Assembly (NCBI GenBank): GCA_016185125.1
Contig: JACPOC010000017.1
Span: 53,192 to 117,191, forward strand
Length of the DNA stretch: 64,000 bases
DNA from: Bacteroidota bacterium
GTDB lineage: Bacteria > Bacteroidota > Bacteroidia > B-17B0 > Aurantibacillaceae
Direction of reading: 5' to 3'
Below the pieces are notes generated by a model. It had not been told where the DNA came from and did no database searches. It saw only the letters and a program-made list of their open reading frames with translations. The translations under genes were made by a program, and so were the position numbers. Numbering within the stretch: position 1 is the first letter of the stretch; each line of letters begins with the position of its first letter. Positions 29,740 to 37,778 of the stretch are shown here, piece after piece.

Positions 29740-31995
29740 TTATTTTTTGAATTTACTTTTTAAGGCATTCAAAGCACTGTTCATGTCATTAGGATCATAT
29801 TGCTCTTCCTTCACCGCAACTTTCGTCTTTTGATTTGAATTCTTTTGAGTTGATAATCCTTCGTTCTTCATGCTTAAAGCAATCCGTTTACGTTTTACAT
29901 CCACTTCACTAACCGTTACCCAAACCTGCTGACCAACTTTTACAATTTTATTCGGGTCATCCACAAATTCATCTGCTAATTGCGAAATATGAACCAACCC
30001 GTCCTGGTGCACACCTACATCTACAAAGGCGCCAAAATTAGTAACGTTGGTTACAATTCCCGGCAAGCGCATTCCTTCGTGAAGGTCTTTTACTTCATGA
30101 ACATGTTCATCAAAACTAAAGGCTTCAAATGCTTTACGCGGATCACGTCCGGGTTTTTCTAATTCGCTTACAATATCTTTTAGAGTAAGAATACCTGCCG
30201 TTTCAGTAACATATTTAGTTAACTGAATTTTTTTACGTAATTCTTTATCGGTCATCAGCTCATCAATGCTGGTGTTTAAATCAGCAGCCATTTTTTCTAC
30301 AATGTGATAACTTTCAGGATGCACCGCGCTTTTATCTAAGGGATGATTTCCGTTTCTTATCCGTAAAAAGCCGGCGGCCTGTTCAAAAACTTTTTCGCCC
30401 ATGCGCGGAACTTCCATTAAATCTTTGCGTGATTTAAACGGGCCTTTTTGATTGCGGTATTCAATTATGTTTTGCGCAAGGGTAGGGCCAATGCCTGCCA
30501 CGTAAGATAATAGTTGTTTAGAGGCAGTGTTTAATTCCACACCAACACTGTTTACACAACTGGCCACTACTTCATCCAGTTTGTTTTTTAAATGTGTTTG
30601 ATCCACATCGTGCTGATACTGCCCAACGCCAATGGATTTAGGATCTACTTTTACCAATTCTGATAATGGATCGGCTAACCTTCTGCCAATAGATATGGCT
30701 CCGCGAACCGTTAGATCATATTCCGGAAATTCTTCACGGGCAACATCTGAGGCAGAGTAAACAGATGCCCCCGCTTCGCTTACCATTATCACGGATATTT
30801 CTTTAGGAAGAATATCGATATTCTTGATAAACTGTTCTGTTTCACGCGAGGCAGTGCCATTTCCAATAGCAATGGCCTCAATATTATGTTTCTGACAATA
30901 AACAAGTACCACCATTTCCGCTTCTGTTTTTTTACGCTGAGGTTCGTGTGGATAAATAACGGTTTCTTCTAAGAGTTTGCCTTGTTTATTTAAGGCTACC
31001 ACTTTGCATCCGCTTTTAAAACCGGGATCAATTCCTAAAATAGCTTTTTGCCCGAGTGGAGATGCCAATAATAATTCGCGCAAATTATCGGCAAAAACTA
31101 TAATTGCTTTTTCTTCTGCCTGCTGTTTAGTCAGAAGTCTCATTTCTGCTTCAATGCCGGGCTGTAGTAAACGTTTGTAACCTTCAGCAATCGCTTCTTT
31201 TAATTGCGTGGCACATTCACCGCGCGAAGTGATCATCTTTTTTTCAATAGATGCAAGAGCATTGTCTTCATCAATTATAATATCCAAAATAAGAATATCT
31301 TCTTTTTCGCCTCTGCGCATGGCTAGCATACGATGACTTGGGCACAGCATCAGAGGCTCTTCCCACTCAAAATAATCTTCAAATTTTTCGCCGGCCTCTT
31401 CTTTACCTTTTATAACACGGCTTTTTATTTTTGCGGTGCGTTTAAATTGTTCGCGGATAATATCGCGCACGGTTGCATCTTCGCTCATTATTTCAGCTAT
31501 AATATCGCGGGCTCCTTGCAGGGCTTCCATTACAGACTTTACTTCTTTTTCTTCTGAAATAAATTTTTCGGCTTCATCAAAAACGTTATTGTTTTTTTGA
31601 TCAAGTATAAAGAAGGCGAGCGGCTCTAATCCTTTTTCGCGGGCCATGGTTGCTTTGGTTCGGCGGCGCGGTTTAAACGGAAGGTAAAGGTCTTCTAATT
31701 TAGAAAGCGTTTCAGCATCCATAATCTTTCCTTTAAGGTCCTCATTTAATTTACCTTGTCCTTCGATGGATTTTAAAATACTTTCGCGGCGCTGTTCAAG
31801 CTGACGTAATCTTTCTATTTCATCACGGATATTCAAGATCTGAACTTCATCCAGTCCACCGGTAGCTTCTTTGCGATAACGTGATATAAAAGGAACGGTT
31901 CCTCCTTCATCCAGCAATCGCACAGTGGCGGTAACATCGCGCGTGTCAATCTTTAATAAATCGGCAATTTTAAAATATAATTTGGCTTCGCTCAT
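29740..31995 (-). CDS. tex: Tex-family S1 RNA-binding transcription accessory protein
   Basis: A 751-residue Tex/YhgF homologue. Order: N-terminal helical region with TVPFISRYRKEATGGLDEVQ, the YqgF/RNase H-like fold (ILGIDPGFKSGCKV), helix-hairpin-helix repeats (SYVAGIGPTLAQNII, MGEKVFEQAAGFLRI), and a C-terminal S1 domain (GIVTNVTNFGAFVDVGVHQDGLVHIS). Tex proteins bind RNA polymerase-associated RNA and affect gene expression. It ends with a short basic linker and abuts aroE. Confidence 0.95.
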   Translation of the reverse strand: MSEAKLYFKIADLLKIDTRDVTATVRLLDEGGTVPFISRYRKEATGGLDEVQILNIRDEIERLRQLEQRRESILKSIEGQGKLNEDLKGKIMDAETLSKLEDLYLPFKPRRRTKATMAREKGLEPLAFFILDQKNNNVFDEAEKFISEEKEVKSVMEALQGARDIIAEIMSEDATVRDIIREQFKRTAKIKSRVIKGKEEAGEKFEDYFEWEEPLMLCPSHRMLAMRRGEKEDILILDIIIDEDNALASIEKKMITSRGECATQLKEAIAEGYKRLLQPGIEAEMRLLTKQQAEEKAIIVFADNLRELLLASPLGQKAILGIDPGFKSGCKVVALNKQGKLLEETVIYPHEPQRKKTEAEMVVLVYCQKHNIEAIAIGNGTASRETEQFIKNIDILPKEISVIMVSEAGASVYSASDVAREEFPEYDLTVRGAISIGRRLADPLSELVKVDPKSIGVGQYQHDVDQTHLKNKLDEVVASCVNSVGVELNTASKQLLSYVAGIGPTLAQNIIEYRNQKGPFKSRKDLMEVPRMGEKVFEQAAGFLRIRNGNHPLDKSAVHPESYHIVEKMAADLNTSIDELMTDKELRKKIQLTKYVTETAGILTLKDIVSELEKPGRDPRKAFEAFSFDEHVHEVKDLHEGMRLPGIVTNVTNFGAFVDVGVHQDGLVHISQLADEFVDDPNKIVKVGQQVWVTVSEVDVKRKRIALSMKNEGLSTQKNSNQKTKVAVKEEQYDPNDMNSALNALKSKFKK

Positions 31996-32093
31996 GGTAA
32001 TAATTAAAGCTTGAAAATAGGCAGGTTTGCGAATTAATTCAAAAGAAGTTCTAAAAGGAATTGAACAAATACAAGCGAATATGTTTAAAGCAG

Positions 32094-33359
32094 CTAGTTA
32101 AAATAACTTCTTGATCCATTAATTATTCCAATAACCTTTCCTTTTAGAGATTTATTAAAAAATGGCGAATTTTTTGATTTGGAATTATTGGTTTTTTCCG
32201 TAAGAATAGTTTCCTGTTTTAAACTAAAAAGGGTGAGGTTAGCTTCGCTTCCTTCAGAAATTGCATGAAGTTGTAATCCGAGAATGGATCTCGGCTCTGA
32301 GGTAAAACATTTAACGATAGCATCAATGTTATCTTCCTTTAAACCTTCGAGAGCACAGCTGAATGCCGTTTGTAAATTAATTGCTCCGTTATCTGCCAGG
32401 TCAAACTCCAGGTCTTTACTTTCTACATCCTGCGGTAAATGATCGCTTACTATCACATTTATAATGCCATTTTCAACTGCGTTTCTTAGAGCCTGAACAT
32501 CTTTTTTACTTCTCAGCGGTGGATCAAGTTTATAATTGGTATCGAAATCTTTTAATACTGAATCATCGAGCAGAAGATTAATGCTTGCCACTCCGGCGGT
32601 TACATTTAAGCCATTTGCTTTCGCTTTTTTTATCAGATCAATACTGGTTTTTGTACTAACGGTTGGGATGTGTAGTTTTCCGCCTGTGTATTCAAGAATG
32701 GATAAATTCCGTTGCAGCATCAACTCTTCAGCCAATGATGGAATGCCTTTTAATCCGATCCCAACAGCCGTTTCACCTTCGTTCATTTGTCCACCATGTG
32801 AAATGCTTTCGTCGTTACAATGTGTAATTATAAAGGAGCCAACGTTTGCTGAATATTGCAGTGCGCGCATTAAGGTGCCCGCATCTTTAATTGTAGTTTT
32901 GTAATCGCTGAAAGCTACGGCGCCTGATTGCTTCATGTCGTACATTTCAGCCAGGTCTTTTCCCTTTCCATCTATGGTGATAGTTCCCACAGGGTAAACA
33001 TCCACTACTTTGTTTTTTGTTTTATTTACTAAGTATTCAATTTGCGATTTATTATGTAAAGCAGGCTGGCAATAGTTGTGAATACAAATGGCGGTGAAGC
33101 CTCCCGCAGCAGCGCAATCTAAAAGTGTATCAACGCTTTCTTTGTGCTCAAATCCCGGATCGCCTGAAACTGTTTGAAGGTCTATCCATCCTGATGAAAC
33201 ACATAATCCTTCTTCTTCAATAACCTTTACATTTCCTTTTGGAGTAATTGCTTTTTTTATTTCCATTATCTTTCCGCCTTCAATTAAAATATCCATTACC
33301 TTATTATGATTTGGATCTTTGTCAGAAATAATCCGAGCTTGTTTTATAAGGATATTCAT
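32094..33359 (-). CDS. dihydroorotase-like protein lacking the metal-binding HxH (pseudo-dihydroorotase)
   Basis: An amidohydrolase of the PyrC/PyrX group, 421 residues. The overall fold is preserved (LIEGGKI, DVYPVGTITIDGKGKDLAEM, THCNDE, VSDHLPQD). But where active dihydroorotases have DxHxHxRxPG it reads D60-L-Q-T-V-S-G-D-P-G69, so both metal-binding histidines and the substrate arginine are missing. Such inactive copies are known as structural partners of aspartate carbamoyltransferase in some bacteria (PyrX); that role here is inference. It lies 6 bp after the BatA-like gene. Confidence 0.85.
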   Translation of the reverse strand: MNILIKQARIISDKDPNHNKVMDILIEGGKIMEIKKAITPKGNVKVIEEEGLCVSSGWIDLQTVSGDPGFEHKESVDTLLDCAAAGGFTAICIHNYCQPALHNKSQIEYLVNKTKNKVVDVYPVGTITIDGKGKDLAEMYDMKQSGAVAFSDYKTTIKDAGTLMRALQYSANVGSFIITHCNDESISHGGQMNEGETAVGIGLKGIPSLAEELMLQRNLSILEYTGGKLHIPTVSTKTSIDLIKKAKANGLNVTAGVASINLLLDDSVLKDFDTNYKLDPPLRSKKDVQALRNAVENGIINVIVSDHLPQDVESKDLEFDLADNGAINLQTAFSCALEGLKEDNIDAIVKCFTSEPRSILGLQLHAISEGSEANLTLFSLKQETILTEKTNNSKSKNSPFFNKSLKGKVIGIINGSRSYFN

Positions 33360-33365
33360 TTTTAT

Positions 33366-35414
33366 TTATTTTAAAAACCGCAATAAAAGTATTTCAAAAA
33401 GTACAAAAGTCAGTGCTAAAAGTATAAATAATTTCCATAATTTTTTACCTTGTGCTTCTTCCAGAATTTGTTTAGATATATCTTCCTCTGTATTATCAAT
33501 TACCGATACATTCTTTAATACTTTTTCTAAAATTATTTTTTCAATTTCGCCTGCAGAGTAGGAGGAGAGGTCAGATTCTTTGCGGGAATAATTAAACGCG
33601 AGTGGTAAAGAAGGAATGTTATTTTTTATTACTTCATAAAAGCCCGGTAAATTAAGTTGTGCGCGTGTATATAAAAGCATGGTGTTATTTACGGAGTGAA
33701 TTTCAGGAATCACATCGGATTTATTATTGAGGTCTTTAATGTGCGGGGGCTTGTCTCCGTTAATATTTTCATTTTTTATAGTGATGACATTATTGGCATT
33801 AACTTCGTAAAAAAGCCGGGTGGATTTAAGGCTGTTAAAACAAATGCGGTAAATGGTTGGAACAAATAAAGCATGTTTGCTAAAATTACCCGAAGCAGGA
33901 CTAAATGGAGCCGATGAGAGGTAAGTAAAACCGTTCGCGTAACGATTAAAGCCGAGTAATAAATCGCCATTTTGAAGCGATAAAATAGCTTCCATATTAC
34001 TGCGACTGTTTTTAGATAATTTAAAATGTTTATTGATCAAAGGAAGATTTAAACGGTCGTCTGTTTTTTCAAAAACACCGGTATAAAATTTATTGAGGGT
34101 TTCTATTTTATCTGTTTTTAATTTAAAGGTATCGAGTGTTGTTATTATAGGAAGTTGCATGGATGTTAAAAATTGGTTGTATGAATTTAGATTACTTTGT
34201 AAAGAAGGAACAATCAGTAAACTTACGCCCTGATCAATAAATTTTGTAACTTCAGACAGCAGACCGGAACTGAGATCCTGAAGTTCGTTTAACACAATCA
34301 CATCACTGGTTTTAAAAGCACTGTAATCTACAGCTTGTTCGCTAAACGAATAAAGTTTAAACAGACTGTCGTTTTTAAACAATGTTTCAAAAGCATTATT
34401 ATCTTTTAATTCTTTTCCGCTGATGAGCGTAACGCTAATGTTTATTTTGGAATTGAAGGAAAAGAACAATTCATCATCAAATGTAATAGGATAATCTTCA
34501 ATTTTTATTGAACCGTAATTAAATCCGGTTTGTTTGCATTCAAAAGTAAACAACACTTCCTTTTTTGAAAGCGCATCTAATGAGAAGGAAGTAAGAGCGA
34601 GCTGTTGTTTATTAAGAAATAATTTAGCTGAGCCCGCGTTTACGGATGAAGCGCCTGTATTAACAATACGAGCGTGTAATTTTTGAATAAAGCCTTTTTG
34701 CTGAAGCGGAGTTTCAAACCAACATGTATCAATATAAATATTATTAACCTGGTTTGCGGCTAATGGAATCAATGATGTTTTAATGGAAGTATCGTTTTTA
34801 ATTGAGGCCACATCAAAGGTGGATTTTTGCGCATCTGAAATAGCATACGCCTTTTTATTTGGCAGATTGGAGCTATTAAGAAATTCACTTTGTCTTTTTA
34901 AAACGGAGGATAATAGTTTTACAGATGGCGATATTTTTATTTCATCAATGGCATTTAAAATATCTTCCTTGGTATAAAAGCGCTGATGCTTTCCTTCAAA
35001 ATCGTTGGTGATGACCTGAAATTTATCCGCATTTCCAAAAGCCTTTACTATATCTTTCGCGCGTATTTTAGCTATGGATAATAAAGGGCCTTGCTTTTGA
35101 ACATTTTCCATGCTAAACGAATTATCAACATATATACTTATTGCATTGGCACCCAAATTAAGCGCGTTATTTTCATTTACCTGAATCGGTTGGCAAAAGG
35201 CAAAAACTAAGGCAGCAATAGTCAAACACCTTGCTGTTAAAACCAAAATTTCCTTAAGTCGCAATTTGGATTTGCTTTCTTGTTGAAGTTCTTTTAAAAA
35301 TTTTACGTTGGTAAAATATACTTTTTTATAACGCCTGAAATTAAAAAGATGAATGATAATGGGAATGGTTAGCGCTAACAAAGCCCACAGAAAAGTGGGA
35401 TAAACAAACATCAT
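33366..35414 (-). CDS. BatA-domain membrane protein (von Willebrand-type)
   Basis: About 682 residues. The N-terminus has the BatA signature FLWALLALTIPIIIHLFNFRRY followed by a second hydrophobic stretch (ILVLTARCLTIAALVFAFCQP). A periplasmic vWA-like domain (AISIYVDNSFSMEN) follows and a C-terminal transmembrane helix ends the protein. Several starts are possible: a TTG at 35450 and ATGs at 35420, 35414 and 35411; family alignment favours the last three. It precedes the dihydroorotase-like gene closely, a pairing I recall from other Bacteroidota. Function unknown. Confidence 0.85.
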   Translation of the reverse strand: MMFVYPTFLWALLALTIPIIIHLFNFRRYKKVYFTNVKFLKELQQESKSKLRLKEILVLTARCLTIAALVFAFCQPIQVNENNALNLGANAISIYVDNSFSMENVQKQGPLLSIAKIRAKDIVKAFGNADKFQVITNDFEGKHQRFYTKEDILNAIDEIKISPSVKLLSSVLKRQSEFLNSSNLPNKKAYAISDAQKSTFDVASIKNDTSIKTSLIPLAANQVNNIYIDTCWFETPLQQKGFIQKLHARIVNTGASSVNAGSAKLFLNKQQLALTSFSLDALSKKEVLFTFECKQTGFNYGSIKIEDYPITFDDELFFSFNSKINISVTLISGKELKDNNAFETLFKNDSLFKLYSFSEQAVDYSAFKTSDVIVLNELQDLSSGLLSEVTKFIDQGVSLLIVPSLQSNLNSYNQFLTSMQLPIITTLDTFKLKTDKIETLNKFYTGVFEKTDDRLNLPLINKHFKLSKNSRSNMEAILSLQNGDLLLGFNRYANGFTYLSSAPFSPASGNFSKHALFVPTIYRICFNSLKSTRLFYEVNANNVITIKNENINGDKPPHIKDLNNKSDVIPEIHSVNNTMLLYTRAQLNLPGFYEVIKNNIPSLPLAFNYSRKESDLSSYSAGEIEKIILEKVLKNVSVIDNTEEDISKQILEEAQGKKLWKLFILLALTFVLFEILLLRFLK

Positions 35415-35585
35415 AGGCATAAAGTTAGGGTTTTGCCCGATGGAATGCAAATTTATAATTCAAAAATAAAAAGTTTAAATACACTAAAGTTTATTTGAAG
35501 GAGAAACAGTGCTCATTCGTCTAAATTTTACGTCTTTTTCTTGCAATTATCGCTTAATTTTTGTATATTTACTTATTCACTAAAT

Positions 35586-36227
35586 ATGTATTCTACAATC
35601 AGTTCTATAGGTAAAAACTTAATCTTACTTGGTTTGGTAGGATTATCCGTTTTTAATTTTTTTTATGGGTGGTTCAACTGGAAAGATCTTTTTATTATTC
35701 AAAGTTTAACCGGTTTGGCTTATATTTTTTTAAGCTGTTACGAATTTTTAAACGCACAGTATAAAGCTCTTTTACCTGTAAAACGATATGCTTACTTTAG
35801 CAATAGCTATATTATGTTCAAGGTTTTAAAAGTTTGTCTGTTTCTTTCATTCGCTTCCATTTTATATTTAGCGGGCAGCCGAATAAAATATTTATATCCT
35901 ATTTGTGTAATAATTGCCTTAACAGAAACTATTGTTACATTTTTGCGTTACAAAAGAGGATTGTGTTTTGTAAATATTTACGCCAATTACATTTTGTTTT
36001 CGATGGATAAATTAAATAAATTATTTGCTTCTCAAATTGAGCTGGTGGAATTCAGGCATGATATATTGTATTTTATTAGAAAGGATAAAAAAACGTTTCA
36101 AATAAAGCTTGTGCATATTGAAGAGCGCGCCGTATTTTTAAAAGCAGTAAATGAGTGGCTTATTCGTAATAAAATAAAAGTGAGCGACGAATCGGTTGAA
36201 AAACTCCGCAATATTGCCGTTGGATAA
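35586..36227 (+). CDS. hypothetical membrane protein with PH-like C-terminal domain
   Basis: 213 residues. Four hydrophobic segments (LILLGLVGLSVFNFFYGW, LFIIQSLTGLAYIFLSCYEF, VCLFLSFASILYLAG, YPICVIIALTETIVTFL) are followed by a soluble part SQIELVEFRHDILYFIRKDKKTFQIKLVHI that resembles the bacterial PH-like domains of YdbT/YcxB-type proteins. An in-frame TTG at 35541 is possible, but the ATG at 35586 gives a normal N-terminus. Divergent from the BatA-like gene. Function unknown. Confidence 0.65.
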   Translation: MYSTISSIGKNLILLGLVGLSVFNFFYGWFNWKDLFIIQSLTGLAYIFLSCYEFLNAQYKALLPVKRYAYFSNSYIMFKVLKVCLFLSFASILYLAGSRIKYLYPICVIIALTETIVTFLRYKRGLCFVNIYANYILFSMDKLNKLFASQIELVEFRHDILYFIRKDKKTFQIKLVHIEERAVFLKAVNEWLIRNKIKVSDESVEKLRNIAVG

Positions 36228-36277
36228 AAGGCATTACTAAGCCAAACGGGGGTTTTACTCATTTGTTTAATACCATA

Positions 36278-36309
36278 TTTGCTTTTACCATATTTTAAGT
36301 GTATATTTG
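36278..36309 (+). promoter_or_regulatory. promoter TTTG-N20-TATATTTG before a lipoprotein gene
   Basis: TTTG at 36278-36281 and TATATTTG at 36302-36309, an almost ideal Bacteroidota promoter, 18 bp before the ATG at 36328. Confidence 0.75.
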
Positions 36310-36327
36310 AATATCAATACCTTATTC

Positions 36328-36882
36328 ATGAAAAAGTATATTTTTACCTTGTCGGCTTGTTTTGCAATAGCTTCCCTTGTTTTTTTATCCTGCGATAAGA
36401 AGAAAGACAATGGCGCAATTACTCCTACTTATAAGGAGGATGCTACAGGAACGGCGGGCAACCCCAATGTTAATAACCAAACGGTTACCGGCACCAATAC
36501 TTTAACCAATCCTGCAACAAACAACTCAAGCTTATTAGTGGGCGGCAGTGGATGGAGTAATCCAACCTGTATTTCTACCAACAGTTTAACCCTGCGTGGC
36601 ATAAACGGAAGTGTTGATGTGGCTTTAAACTTTTCGCAATTACCTGCTCAGGGAACTTTTACTTATCAGATTTCTTCAAGTCCAGGTGTGGGAGCCTGTT
36701 CTATGGTGGTTCAAAATGCCCCTAACCAGCCCGCAGGTATAGTTTGGTATGGCAAATACGGTACAGTTTCGGTTCAAACAACAACTTCTTCTATTAACGC
36801 ATCATTTACCGGAGTTCAATGCGTACAGCAAAGCTTCAATTTCCCTCAGGTAAGCGTGAGTGGAAATATTGGATGTAATTAA
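36328..36882 (+). CDS. lipoprotein of unknown function
   Basis: 184 residues. Signal peptide with lipobox VFLSC (Cys at about residue 22), a Thr/Asn-rich linker (GTAGNPNVNNQTVTGTNTLT), then a beta-rich domain with three cysteines that ends in VSGNIGCN. The ATG at 36328 is preferred over an in-frame TTG upstream because it directly precedes the signal peptide and follows a strong promoter. A terminator follows within 20 bp. I recognise no named family. Confidence 0.75.
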   Translation: MKKYIFTLSACFAIASLVFLSCDKKKDNGAITPTYKEDATGTAGNPNVNNQTVTGTNTLTNPATNNSSLLVGGSGWSNPTCISTNSLTLRGINGSVDVALNFSQLPAQGTFTYQISSSPGVGACSMVVQNAPNQPAGIVWYGKYGTVSVQTTTSSINASFTGVQCVQQSFNFPQVSVSGNIGCN

Positions 36883-36900
36883 AATCATTGCTACTAAATG

Positions 36901-36930
36901 AAAAGCGATGAAAATTTTCATCGCTTTTTT
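36901..36930 (+). terminator. rho-independent terminator of the lipoprotein gene
   Basis: AAAGCGATGAAAA/TTTTCATCGCTTT perfect stem followed by T-rich sequence, 19 bp after the stop codon. Confidence 0.9.
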
Positions 36931-36985
36931 ATTTTATAAATATTGCCCGAAAAAAATTCCCCTTACCTTTAACAAAAAATATTTC

Positions 36986-37630
36986 ATGCATTTAATAGCT
37001 CCCTCCGTTTTATCCGCCAACTTTGCTAACCTTCAGGCAGATATTGAAATGATTAACAACAGCAAAGCCGATTGGTTTCATGTGGATGTAATGGACGGCG
37101 TGTTTGTACCTAATATTTCCTTTGGTTTTCCGGTATTAAAAGTATTGCAAAAGCTTGCTAAAAAGCCTTTAGATTTGCATTTAATGATTGTTGATCCTGA
37201 TAAATATGTTCAGGCGTTTAAAGATGCAGGCGCCGAAGTGCTTACCGTGCATTATGAAGCCTGCACGCATTTACACCGAAGCATACAAAATATTAAAAGT
37301 GTGGGAATGAAGGCCGGAGTTGCTATTAATCCGCACACGCCAATATCTGTTTTGGAAGATACCATTGCCGACATTGATCTGGTTTGCCTGATGAGTGTAA
37401 ATCCGGGTTTCGGCGGCCAAAAGTTTATTGAAAATACATTTGCTAAAGTTGAAAAATTAAAGCAGCTTATTTTATCTAAAAATGCCAAAACTCTTATTGA
37501 AATTGATGGGGGCGTGGATTTAAATAATTACCAAAAATTAATTAAATCAGGCGCAGATGTTCTGGTAGCCGGCAATACGGTTTTTAGTTCCGGTAACCCC
37601 TCAGATACAATTTCTCAATTGAAGAAATAG
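36986..37630 (+). CDS. rpe: ribulose-phosphate 3-epimerase
   Basis: Pentose-phosphate epimerase, 214 residues with the ATG at 36986. Seen: IAPSVLSANFANLQADI, the metal-binding FHVDVMDGVFVPN, LDLHLMI, VNPGFGGQKFI and IDGGVDLNN, AGNTVFS at the end. The upstream in-frame start at 36908 would overlap the preceding terminator, so it is rejected. A TTG-N18-TACCTTTA promoter-like pair (36943-36971) precedes it. Confidence 0.97.
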   Translation: MHLIAPSVLSANFANLQADIEMINNSKADWFHVDVMDGVFVPNISFGFPVLKVLQKLAKKPLDLHLMIVDPDKYVQAFKDAGAEVLTVHYEACTHLHRSIQNIKSVGMKAGVAINPHTPISVLEDTIADIDLVCLMSVNPGFGGQKFIENTFAKVEKLKQLILSKNAKTLIEIDGGVDLNNYQKLIKSGADVLVAGNTVFSSGNPSDTISQLKK

Positions 37631-37692
37631 AATGGGAGCCACTTTGGCCCTGAGTTCTTTACAAACATAAGTAAGGGTTTATACCGATGTGT

Positions 37693-37703
37693 GGGGGGGG
37701 GGG
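37693..37703. repeat. run of 11 G
   Basis: An uninterrupted 11-G tract in the gap between the convergent rpe and adhesin genes. Its length could vary by slippage, or be a sequencing error. It lies in no gene or promoter that I can see. Confidence 0.8.
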
Positions 37704-37726
37704 TAAATGGCCAATAAAAAACCTAA

Positions 37727-37757
37727 CAAAAAACCCCGCCTTTTTAGGGCAGGGCTT
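37727..37757 (-). terminator. terminator of the T9SS adhesin gene
   Basis: On the minus strand a GC-rich stem (AGCCCTGCC against GGCGGGGT with G-T pairs) followed by six T, 22 bp after the stop. Confidence 0.85.
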
Positions 37758-37778
37758 TAAAATAATAATATAAATCTA

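Noticed and set aside
32094..33359. Active dihydroorotase pyrC
   Set aside because: The metal-binding HxH is absent, so the symbol pyrC is not given.
36908..36985. Upstream start for rpe
   Set aside because: It lies in the terminator hairpin of the previous gene, and the usual Rpe N-terminus begins at 36986.
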